Positions 1 through 6,143 of a DNA stretch of 7,920 bases are shown one piece after another. The stretch is from assembly GCA_021783385.1 (NCBI GenBank), contig JAJXTX010000029.1, positions 1-7,920 of the forward strand, written 5' to 3'. The notes under the pieces were generated by a model that saw nothing but the letters and a program-made list of their open reading frames with translations, had not been told where the DNA came from and did not search any database. The translations under genes and the position numbers were made by a program. How positions within the stretch are numbered: position 1 is the stretch's first letter; each line of letters starts with the position of its first letter. This DNA is from Pseudomonadota bacterium (GTDB lineage: Bacteria > Pseudomonadota > Gammaproteobacteria > Xanthomonadales > Rhodanobacteraceae).

Positions 1-236
1 AGGGCGCGGCCGCGGCGGGCGGATTCGGCCAGCATGGCGATCACGCAGGACAGCCCGGCGCTATCGCTCTGCTGCACGCCGCCAAGATCCAGCCGGACGG
101 GAGCCCCCTCATCGAGCGCCGTGCGCATGGCCTGCCAGGCAGCCTTGGCCGTGTCGAAGTTCAGCACGCCGCTCAGGGCGAGCGTGCCGTCTGCGGCAGC
201 AATCAGCTGAAAGGCGGGTGCGTCGACGGTCGTCAT
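1..236 (-). CDS. mlaB: MlaB, STAS-domain subunit of the Mla phospholipid transporter (partial, C-terminus off the window)
   Basis: Small cytoplasmic STAS-domain protein that binds the ATPase MlaF and stabilises the MlaFEDB inner-membrane complex, which moves phospholipids between the inner membrane and periplasmic MlaC. Only the first 78 residues are present; the reading frame is still open at base 1. The ATG (236-234) overlaps the mlaC TGA in an ATGA arrangement, which fixes the start and suggests translational coupling. The visible protein begins MTTVDAPAFQLI, continues with a beta-strand-like segment LALSGVLNFDTA, and reaches the typical STAS motif LDLGGVQQSDSAGLS (about residues 49-63). 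In anti-sigma-antagonist relatives the Ser/Thr of this D-S/T-x-G-L motif is the phosphorylation site; in MlaB this region contacts MlaF. The call rests on the STAS motif plus its position as the last gene of mlaFEDCB. The sequence alone would also fit another small STAS protein. Confidence 0.88.
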   Translation of the reverse strand, partial: MTTVDAPAFQLIAAADGTLALSGVLNFDTAKAAWQAMRTALDEGAPVRLDLGGVQQSDSAGLSCVIAMLAESARRGRA

Positions 237-913
237 TTCGCGCTCTTGCCATCCTTTTCCATGGTCGCCAGGGCCTTTTCGCCCTGCGTCTCCAGATTGG
301 TGATCAGCTGGTTGATGCCGACCTTGCGGATCTCTGCATCGACCTGGTTGCGATAATTGCTGACGTAGGAGATGCCTTCGATGATCACGTCGTAGGCCTT
401 CCAGTCGCCGCTCTGGCTCTTGCGGAACGCGTAGTCGATCGACACCAGCTTGCCGTCGTCCAGCACCACCTGGGTACGCACGAGGGTGCGCTTGCTGTTG
501 AGGTCGCCGCTGAACGGCAGCACCTTGACCCGACCGCGGGAATAGTTGAGCAGCCCCTCGGCGTAGCGATGGGTGATCGAGTTGTAGAACGCCTTGGCGA
601 AGCGCTCGCGCTGTTCCGGCGTGGCCTCCCGCGCGTGCTGGCCGAGCACCAGGATCGAGGCATAGTCGATGTCGAAGTGCGGCAGGAACACCTCGTCGAT
701 GATGTTGATCAGCTTTTCCTGATGCTGCTTCAACTCTTTTCGATGGCCGTCGATCGCGGTAGCCAGCTGATCGGCGATGCCCTGCACGATCTGCACCGGG
801 GTCTGCTGCGCCGGCGTGGCGGCAGCGGCCGAAGCCGCCTGGGCAAATGCCGGCGAGGCGGAAATCAGCGTGCCGAGTGCAATGGCGGTGGCAAGTGCCA
901 GTCTGCGCAACAT
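233..913 (-). CDS. mlaC: MlaC, periplasmic phospholipid-binding carrier
   Basis: Soluble periplasmic shuttle of the Mla pathway (Tol-Tol-Ttg2 family). It carries phospholipid between the outer-membrane MlaA-porin complex and MlaD in the inner membrane. The product is 226 residues, slightly longer than E. coli MlaC (about 211). A Sec signal peptide is clear: positive LRR at the N-terminus, a hydrophobic stretch to about residue 20 and a likely AFA/Q cleavage after residue 24. An Ala/Thr/Gln-rich linker follows, then the family body with DEVFLPHFDIDYAS, FAKAFYNSITHRYAEGLL, and the WKAYDVIIEGISYVSNYR segment seen in MlaC homologues. The frame is open upstream to 985, but ATG 913 is chosen because it gives the signal peptide at the true N-terminus and has a strong Shine-Dalgarno (GAAGGAG, 926-920) six bases upstream. 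It starts 25 bases after mlaD and overlaps mlaB by four bases. Confidence 0.95.
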   Translation of the reverse strand: MLRRLALATAIALGTLISASPAFAQAASAAAATPAQQTPVQIVQGIADQLATAIDGHRKELKQHQEKLINIIDEVFLPHFDIDYASILVLGQHAREATPEQRERFAKAFYNSITHRYAEGLLNYSRGRVKVLPFSGDLNSKRTLVRTQVVLDDGKLVSIDYAFRKSQSGDWKAYDVIIEGISYVSNYRNQVDAEIRKVGINQLITNLETQGEKALATMEKDGKSAK

Positions 914-919
914 GGGTAA

Positions 920-926
920 CTCCTTC
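920..926 (-). promoter_or_regulatory. Ribosome binding site of mlaC
   Basis: The motif GAAGGAG on the minus strand lies six bases before ATG 913-911. It decides the mlaC start against the longer open frame reaching 985, which would bury the signal peptide behind 24 residues. It is the best Shine-Dalgarno in the window and sits in the 25-base gap after the mlaD stop, which would permit independent initiation on mlaC, a product expected in excess over the membrane subunits (inference). Confidence 0.75.
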
Positions 927-938
927 GGCGAAACCGGC

Positions 939-1814
939 CTACTGCTTGCCGGCGGGGGATGCGGATGGTTTGCCGTTGCCGGCATCTTTTTTGTCGCTGG
1001 GCGAACCGTTGACCAGGAACTTGCCGATCAGATCCTCCAGCTGCATCGCCGACTGGGTCAGGATCATCTCGTCACCGTTCTTGAGTGCGGTCGGCGAACC
1101 GCCTGGCTGGATCGCAACATACTGGGTGCCGATCAAACCGCTGGTGAATATGGCCGCGGCGGAATCGTCCGGAATCTGGTTGTAGCGCTTGTCGATCGCC
1201 AGCGTGACCTTGGCATCCAGCTTGACCGGATCGGCAACGACCGACTGCACGCTGCCGATCGGCACGCCGGCCATCTTCACGGGTGCGCCGACCGTGAGCG
1301 CACCGATATTGGTGAAGTTTGCCGTTACCGCATAGGTGCCGCCGAGGTTGTCGGCCACGCCGCCGGCACCGAAGAACTTGCCCAGCATTTCCTCCAGCTG
1401 CTGCGCCGGCTTGGTCAGCGCCAACGTGCCGCCGGGGGCCACGACCTTTTTTGAACTGCCGTACTGGATGCCCACGTACTGGTCGCCGAGCAGGCCGCTG
1501 GTGTAGATGGTGGCCACCGAATCGAGCGGAATGCGGTCGTAGCTCTTCTCGATCGCCAGCTTCACATCGGCCACTTCCTGGCCCGGCTCCAGCGTGATCG
1601 AGCGCACCTGTCCGACCCGCACGCCGGCGATCTTCACCGGCGCGCGCTCCTTCAGCTGGCCGATGTTGGCGAAGTGGGTGTCGATGATGTAACTGGCGCC
1701 CTGATGCACATTGGCCACCGAACTGGTCTGGGTGGCCAGATAGGCGAGCGCGGCAAAGCCGAGCACGATGAACAGGCCGGTGCCAATGGCATACGAACTT
1801 CTCGGTTGGCTCAC
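939..1814 (-). CDS. mlaD: MlaD with two tandem MCE domains, membrane-anchored lipid channel of the Mla transporter
   Basis: Substrate-binding subunit of the MlaFEDB transporter. It is anchored by one N-terminal helix and forms a periplasmic hexameric ring through which phospholipid passes between MlaE and MlaC. From the GTG at 1814 the product is 291 residues, against about 183 in E. coli. Order: short cytoplasmic VSQPRSSY, one membrane helix (about 8-28), MCE domain 1 (about 42-149), an 11-residue Gly-rich linker, MCE domain 2 (about 161-268), and a polar Ser/Lys/Pro tail. Both domains carry F-x-N-I-G-x-L, APVK-x-AG-V, the hydrophobic pore-loop motif TSGL(L/I)G-x-QYV, and the end-of-domain helix LE(E/D)-x-x-GKF. 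Hand alignment without gaps gives about 52 of 108 identical positions. The frame extends to an ATG at 1847 (302 residues), but that ATG lacks a Shine-Dalgarno while the GTG has GAGGA seven bases upstream. The single N-terminal helix and the mla context argue against the larger multi-MCE proteins PqiB and LetB. The start is less certain than the identity. Confidence 0.93.
   Translation of the reverse strand: MSQPRSSYAIGTGLFIVLGFAALAYLATQTSSVANVHQGASYIIDTHFANIGQLKERAPVKIAGVRVGQVRSITLEPGQEVADVKLAIEKSYDRIPLDSVATIYTSGLLGDQYVGIQYGSSKKVVAPGGTLALTKPAQQLEEMLGKFFGAGGVADNLGGTYAVTANFTNIGALTVGAPVKMAGVPIGSVQSVVADPVKLDAKVTLAIDKRYNQIPDDSAAAIFTSGLIGTQYVAIQPGGSPTALKNGDEMILTQSAMQLEDLIGKFLVNGSPSDKKDAGNGKPSASPAGKQ
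1011..1691 (-). repeat. Tandem MCE-domain duplication inside mlaD
   Basis: Two in-frame protein-level repeats, bases 1691-1368 (copy 1) and 1334-1011 (copy 2), are separated by a 33-base linker. Each encodes 108 residues and they align end to end with no gap, at about half identity. The copies include the whole beta-barrel, the pore loop and the following helix, so the unit of duplication is a complete MlaD periplasmic module and not a fragment. The DNA copies have diverged well beyond a recent duplication, which implies an old, maintained arrangement (inference). Confidence 0.88.
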
Positions 1815-1821
1815 GGCACGA

Positions 1822-1826
1822 TCCTC
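1822..1826 (-). promoter_or_regulatory. Ribosome binding site favouring the GTG start of mlaD
   Basis: GAGGA on the minus strand lies seven bases before GTG 1814-1812. The alternative in-frame ATG at 1847 is preceded by ACACTTACCATGA, with no purine-rich motif at a useful distance. The GTG start also gives a short N-terminus before the membrane helix, as in E. coli MlaD. Confidence 0.6.
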
Positions 1827-1877
1827 ATGGCGAAATGGTTGATGCATTCATGGTAAGTGTCAGGCCTGATGCCATCA

Positions 1878-2654
1878 TCACATCAGGAACGCGGTGAGCA
1901 CGAAATCCAGCGCCAGGATGGCGATCGACGAAGCCACCACGGTGCGGGTGGTGGCATAGGCCACGCCCTCGCTGGTGGGGGGCGTGGTGAAGCCCTGATA
2001 CACCGCGATCAGCGTCACCACTGCACCGAACGCGAGGCTCTTGAACAGCACGCCGTTGACGATGTCGGTGTGCACGTCGACCACCGCAGTCATGTTCGAC
2101 CAGAACGTGCCGTTGTCGATGCCCAGCCAGGTGACACCGACCAGATGGCCGCCGAAAATCGCCATCGCGCAGAACACGCAGCACAACAGCGGCATCGCGA
2201 TCACTCCGGCCAGAAAGCGCGGCGTGGCGACGTAGGCGATCGGATCGACCGCCATCATCTCCATCGCGTCGATCTGGTCGGTGGCACGCATCAGGCCAAT
2301 CTCGGCGGTGATCGAGGTACCCGCGCGGCCGGCAAACAGCAGCGCCGTGACCACCGGTCCCAGCTCGCGATACACCGATAGCGCCACCACCATGCCGCTG
2401 GCCGACGTGCCGCCGAAGATCGACAGCACGTGATACAGCTGCAGCATCAACACCATGCCCACGAACAATCCGCAGACCATGATGATGGTCAGGCTCATGG
2501 CGCCGACGAACCACAGCTGGCGGATCGTTTCGCGCAGATAGCGGAAGCTGCGCGGAATCGCCGCCAGCAGGGTCAGCAGGAACAGGCCGCAGCCGCCGAT
2601 CTGCGCCAGCGACTGGGTGACCACGTTGCGGCCCTGGGGTCTGCGCTGATTCAT
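1878..2654 (-). CDS. mlaE: MlaE, permease subunit of the Mla phospholipid ABC transporter
   Basis: Inner-membrane permease (MlaE/DUF140 family) that dimerises at the centre of MlaFEDB and passes lipid to or from the MlaD ring. It has 258 residues, close to the 260 of E. coli. The conserved core YRELGPVVTALLFAGRAG, followed by TAEIGLMRATDQIDAMEMMAVDP (about residues 115-155), is the cytoplasmic coupling region and matches E. coli MlaE nearly residue for residue. The product ends ATTRTVVASS, then LALDFVLTAFLM, a typical last helix. Several hydrophobic segments are evident, for example ILALDFVLTAFLM and the stretch around MSLTIIMVCGLFVGMVLML. ATG 2654 overlaps the mlaF TGA (ATGA), which selects this start over the open frame that continues to 2756. 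The 63-base gap to mlaD is the widest in the mla cluster. Confidence 0.96.
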   Translation of the reverse strand: MNQRRPQGRNVVTQSLAQIGGCGLFLLTLLAAIPRSFRYLRETIRQLWFVGAMSLTIIMVCGLFVGMVLMLQLYHVLSIFGGTSASGMVVALSVYRELGPVVTALLFAGRAGTSITAEIGLMRATDQIDAMEMMAVDPIAYVATPRFLAGVIAMPLLCCVFCAMAIFGGHLVGVTWLGIDNGTFWSNMTAVVDVHTDIVNGVLFKSLAFGAVVTLIAVYQGFTTPPTSEGVAYATTRTVVASSIAILALDFVLTAFLM

Positions 2655-3487
2655 TTCACCGCTCCGACAAAACCCAGTTCGCTGGCGTAGTCCCCGGCCG
2701 GATACTGGAACGGCACCGGGCCGTCCGCCTCGCCGCCGAAGAACTGCCGCGTCCATGGCGAACCGTCAGCGGCGATGCTTTTCGGATCGCCCTGCGCCAC
2801 CACCTTGCCGTTGGCGATCAGGAACACGTGATCGGCGATCTGCTGCACCGCCGCCAGCTCATGTGCCACCAGCACGCTGGTGATGCCAAGGGTCTGGTTG
2901 AGTGTGCGGATCAGTTTCAGCACCTGGTTCAGCGCCACCGGATCGAGTCCCACAAACGGCTCGTCGTACAGGATCAGCTGCGGATCGAACACGATCGCGC
3001 GCGCCAGCGCCACCCGCCGTGCCATGCCGCCGGAAAGCTCGTGCGGCATCAGACGCGCCGCACCGCGCAGGCCCACCGCCTGCAGCTTCATCAGCACCAG
3101 GCTGCGGATCAGCACCTCCGGCAGCGCGGTGTGCTGGCGCAGCGGGAAGGCCACGTTCTCGAACACGTCGAAATCCGTCAGCAGTGCCGAATTCTGGAAC
3201 AGGTAGCCGATGCCCTCGCGCATCTTGTACAGCGCCTCGCGCGACATGCCGGGTACGTTCTGACCATGGACCAGGATCTCGCCCGCGTCGGGACGCATCT
3301 GGCCGGTGATGTGCTTGAGCAGGGTGGTCTTGCCGGTGCCGCTGGGGCCCATGATCGCGGTGATCCGGCCACGCGGAATGTCCAGCGCCAGCTGGTCGAA
3401 GATGGTCTTGCCGCCCAGCACCGTGGTCAGGCCGCGCACCCGCACCAGGGTGCTGTCATCGGGCGTGGCGCGAACGGGGTCGGTCAT
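2651..3487 (-). CDS. mlaF: MlaF, ATPase subunit of the Mla phospholipid ABC transporter
   Basis: Cytoplasmic ABC ATPase that powers MlaFEDB. It has 278 residues. Visible motifs: Walker A GPSGTGKTT (47-55), Q-loop Gln 98 in YLFQNSALLTDF, signature LSGGMARR (151-158), Walker B LILYDEP (171-177) and H-loop His 209 in VLVAHE. The C-terminal ADGPVPFQYPAGDY is a hallmark of MlaF; in E. coli this tail reaches over to the neighbouring subunit and to MlaB. ATG 3487 gives the normal N-terminal length. An in-frame TTG at 3517 would add ten residues. Neither has an obvious Shine-Dalgarno. This is the first gene of the mla cluster, starting 111 bases after the gmk stop. I see no convincing promoter or terminator in that gap, so both co-transcription with yicC-gmk and a separate promoter remain possible. 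Confidence 0.96.
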   Translation of the reverse strand: MTDPVRATPDDSTLVRVRGLTTVLGGKTIFDQLALDIPRGRITAIMGPSGTGKTTLLKHITGQMRPDAGEILVHGQNVPGMSREALYKMREGIGYLFQNSALLTDFDVFENVAFPLRQHTALPEVLIRSLVLMKLQAVGLRGAARLMPHELSGGMARRVALARAIVFDPQLILYDEPFVGLDPVALNQVLKLIRTLNQTLGITSVLVAHELAAVQQIADHVFLIANGKVVAQGDPKSIAADGSPWTRQFFGGEADGPVPFQYPAGDYASELGFVGAVK

Positions 3488-3598
3488 GGGCGGTGACTGT
3501 CTGACGAAAGTGCTCAAGGTAGCCGAACCGGTACGCGAAGGCCATGCGGGCCGCTGCGTCCCGCTCAGCCGCCACTCAGACCCGCGACGGCCGCGTAC

Positions 3599-4228
3599 TC
3601 AGACATCGGCCGCCAGCAGCTCGGCGATCAGCGCCTCGTGCCGCCGCCATTGCAGCGCGCTGCGCTGGCGCACCGCCCGCACGATCGCCTGCAGGTCGTC
3701 CAGCGCCTGCTCGAACACGTCATTGATCAGGATGTAGTCGAATGTGTGCGCATGGGCGATTTCACCGCGCGAATTGCGCAGCCGGCGCTCGATCACCTCG
3801 GCGCTGTCCGAACCGCGGCCGCGCAGCCGGCGCTCGAGCTCGGCCCGCGATGGCGGCAGGATGAACACGCTGACGCAGTCGGGCTTGGCCACGCGGATCT
3901 GCTCGGCACCCTGCCAGTCGATCTCCAGCAGCACGTCGCGCCCCTGCGCCAGCAGCGCCTGCACAGTGGTGCGCGAAGTGCCGTAGAGGTTGCCATGCAC
4001 CTCGGCGTGCTCCAGGAAAATGCCCTCGGCGATCTCGCGCTCGAACTCGGCGCGCTCGACGAAGTAGTAGTGTCGCCCGTACTGCTCGCCCGGCCGCGGC
4101 GGCCGCGTGGTATGTGAGACCGATAGCGAGATGGCCGGCTCACGCTGCAGCAGCGCGTTGACCAGGCTCGACTTGCCCGCACCCGACGGCGCGGCAATCA
4201 CGAACAACGTGCCGGCTTCACTGGACAT
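3599..4228 (-). CDS. gmk: Guanylate kinase
   Basis: Phosphorylates GMP (and dGMP) to GDP with ATP, an essential cytoplasmic step of purine nucleotide synthesis. It has 209 residues, against 207 in E. coli. The P-loop APSGAGKSS lies at about 13-21. It is followed by SVSHTTRPPRPGE, where the Ser and Arg residues bind GMP, then FLEHAEVHGNLYGTSR, the second GMP-binding segment, and LLEIDWQGAEQIR, FILPPS and RRLRGRG, the Arg-rich lid. The order matches bacterial Gmk throughout. The start ATG 4228 yields the usual short N-terminus before the P-loop; the bases just upstream are pyrimidine-rich (CCCTCTC) and there is no Shine-Dalgarno. It sits 81 bases after yicC on the same strand. A yicC-family gene next to gmk is a widespread linkage, also seen in Firmicutes. 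Confidence 0.97.
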   Translation of the reverse strand: MSSEAGTLFVIAAPSGAGKSSLVNALLQREPAISLSVSHTTRPPRPGEQYGRHYYFVERAEFEREIAEGIFLEHAEVHGNLYGTSRTTVQALLAQGRDVLLEIDWQGAEQIRVAKPDCVSVFILPPSRAELERRLRGRGSDSAEVIERRLRNSRGEIAHAHTFDYILINDVFEQALDDLQAIVRAVRQRSALQWRRHEALIAELLAADV

Positions 4229-4250
4229 GAGAGGGCGCCGCCCGTTGGCT

Positions 4251-4287
4251 CCCTCTCCCCGCCGGGGAGAGGGTTGGGGTGAGGGAC
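4251..4287. repeat. GC-rich inverted repeat with TTGGGGTGAGGG tail (REP-like intergenic element) in the yicC-gmk gap
   Basis: A perfect 10-base inverted repeat, CCCTCTCCCC (4251-4260) and GGGGAGAGGG (4264-4273), has a three-base loop. It is followed by TTGGGGTGAGGG, a degenerate repeat of the right arm. From memory, closely similar hairpins with this tail recur in intergenic regions of many GC-rich gammaproteobacteria, so this is probably a dispersed element; that was not tested. It lies in the transcribed leader of gmk if yicC and gmk share a message. There is no T-run after the stem in either direction, so a classical intrinsic terminator is unlikely. Confidence 0.7.
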
Positions 4288-4309
4288 CGGACTTGCCGAA
4301 TATTCAACT

Positions 4310-5170
4310 TCATTCGATGTTCTGCACCTGTTCGCGCATCTGTTCGATCAGCACCTTCAGCTCGACCGCGGCATTGGTGCTGCGCGCATCCACCGACTTG
4401 GAACCCAGTGTGTTCGCCTCGCGGTTGAACTCCTGCATCAGGAAGTCCAGCCGGCGTCCGACCGGCTCGGCCAGCCCCAGCACGCGGCGGGTTTCGCCGA
4501 TGTGGGTGCTGAGCCGGTCGAGCTCTTCGTCGACATCGGTGCGGGTGATCTGCAGCACCAGCTCCTGCTCCAGCCGGCCCGGTTCCAGCGGCTGCTTCAG
4601 ATCGGCCAGCCGCGCCTCCAGCCGTGCGCGCAGCGCGCTGCGGATTTGCGGCATCCAGCCGCGCACCTCGGCCACCACGCGCTCGATGCCGTCGAGCCTG
4701 TCGTGCAGGATCTGCGCCAGCTTCTCACCCTCGCGCTCGCGCGTGGCGGTGAGCGCGTCGAGCGCGCGGTCGAGCACGTCGAACAGCGCCGCCTGCTGGG
4801 ATTCGGGATCGCCGGCCGACTGCTGCAGCACCCCGGGAAATCGCAGCAGCTCGGTGAACTCCACCTGCATGCCGGGAAACAGCGCGAGCATGTCCAGATT
4901 CAGCTCCGACAGCCGCAGCAGCAGGCTGCGGTTCACCTGCAACGCCTCGCTGCGCGCATCGCTGGTGCGGCGCACGGTGATGTCGAGCTTGCCGCGCGAC
5001 AGCTTCAGCGCGATGCGCTCGCGCAGCAGCGACTCGAAGTTGCGCAGATCCTCCGGCAGCCGCGGGCTCAGTTCCAGATAGCGGTGGTTGACCGTGCGCA
5101 GCTCGCAGCTCAGCGTGCCGGTGGGCCCGGTGGTTTCGGCACTGGCGTAGGCCGTCATGCTGCGGATCAT
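4310..5170 (-). CDS. yicC: YicC-family endoribonuclease
   Basis: Member of the YicC/YloC family, recently shown in E. coli and Bacillus to be endoribonucleases; in E. coli YicC is linked to turnover of the small RNA RyhB. It has 286 residues, nearly equal to the E. coli protein (287). The N-terminus [12 protein letters not shown] is the family signature and fixes the start at ATG 5170, although the frame stays open far upstream. The YicC N-terminal domain covers about 1-155 (with RTVNHRYLE and RPLEDLR-like LPEDLRNFE). The C-terminal DUF1732 region has [32 protein letters not shown] (about 237-251), NTLGSKS, and the conserved end [17 protein letters not shown]. The gene is divergent from rph, as in E. 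coli, and lies upstream of gmk on the same strand. No strong Shine-Dalgarno is visible. Confidence 0.96.
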   Translation of the reverse strand: MIRSMTAYASAETTGPTGTLSCELRTVNHRYLELSPRLPEDLRNFESLLRERIALKLSRGKLDITVRRTSDARSEALQVNRSLLLRLSELNLDMLALFPGMQVEFTELLRFPGVLQQSAGDPESQQAALFDVLDRALDALTATREREGEKLAQILHDRLDGIERVVAEVRGWMPQIRSALRARLEARLADLKQPLEPGRLEQELVLQITRTDVDEELDRLSTHIGETRRVLGLAEPVGRRLDFLMQEFNREANTLGSKSVDARSTNAAVELKVLIEQMREQVQNIE

Positions 5171-5263
5171 CGGGCGCCGTCCGGACAAGAGGAAAAGAGC
5201 GCAATGGTAAACTCTCCCGTCCCGCCTTGCCCAATTCGGCCAAGCGACGCCAGGAACCTCCCC
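5171..5263. promoter_or_regulatory. Divergent intergenic promoter region between yicC and rph
   Basis: This 93-base region must hold the promoters for at least rph on the plus strand and probably yicC on the minus strand. On the plus strand, TGGTAAACT (5205-5213) resembles an extended -10 element (TG-n-TAAACT) in an otherwise GC-rich stretch, with 50 bases from its end to the rph ATG. I see no good -35 at 17 bases; the nearest GACA is at about 20. AGGA (5252-5255) lies eight bases before the rph ATG as a plausible ribosome binding site. No clear minus-strand -10 was found. That a promoter is here is inferred from the divergent layout. Confidence 0.45.
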
Positions 5264-5992
<729 letters not shown>

Positions 5993-6043
5993 GTTGTCCC
6001 TTATTTACTGCGCAACCCGGCAGACAAGCGCCGAAACCTCAGC

Positions 6044-6124
6044 CGCTCACCCTGAGCGTAACGAAGCGGAATCGAAGGGCACCCCGGCGACTTCGACCCT
6101 TCAGACCCACGTTCAGGATGAGCG
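6044..6124. repeat. Large REP-like inverted repeat (possible REPIN) between rph and rdgB
   Basis: The 16-base arms 6044-6059 and 6109-6124 pair at 14 Watson-Crick positions plus one G-T wobble, with one mismatch (6050/6118). Inside them a second pairing, GAAGGG (6074-6079) with CCCTTC (6097-6102), would extend the cruciform. The left arm also folds on itself (CGCTCA-CCC-TGAGCG). The units CCTGAGC and TCGAAGGG are reminiscent of a dispersed intergenic palindrome family I remember from many proteobacterial genomes. Two such units in inverted orientation is the layout of a REP doublet. The element lies between two plus-strand genes and ends 19 bases before the rdgB ATG. Copy number elsewhere in the genome cannot be seen here. 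Confidence 0.72.
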
Positions 6125-6143
6125 AATCATCGAAAATTGTCAG

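Noticed and set aside
218..919. Plus-strand open frame of 233 codons antisense to mlaC
   Set aside because: mlaC has a signal peptide, a strong ribosome binding site and family motifs. The antisense product shows only low-complexity His/Leu/Arg/Gly-rich sequence.
939..1847. MlaD as PqiB or LetB (multi-MCE tunnel protein)
   Set aside because: Those proteins have three or seven MCE domains, are much longer and are paired with PqiA/LetA-type membrane proteins. This gene is between mlaE and mlaC and each module is closest in motif to MlaD.
4251..4273. Intrinsic terminator of yicC or gmk
   Set aside because: The stem is strong but no T-run follows on either strand, and the element looks like a dispersed repeat with a G-rich tail.
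5994..6143. Possible 50-residue N-terminal extension of RdgB
   Set aside because: It translates through the palindromic repeat and has no counterpart in the family. The conserved nucleotide-binding N-terminus starts at ATG 6144.
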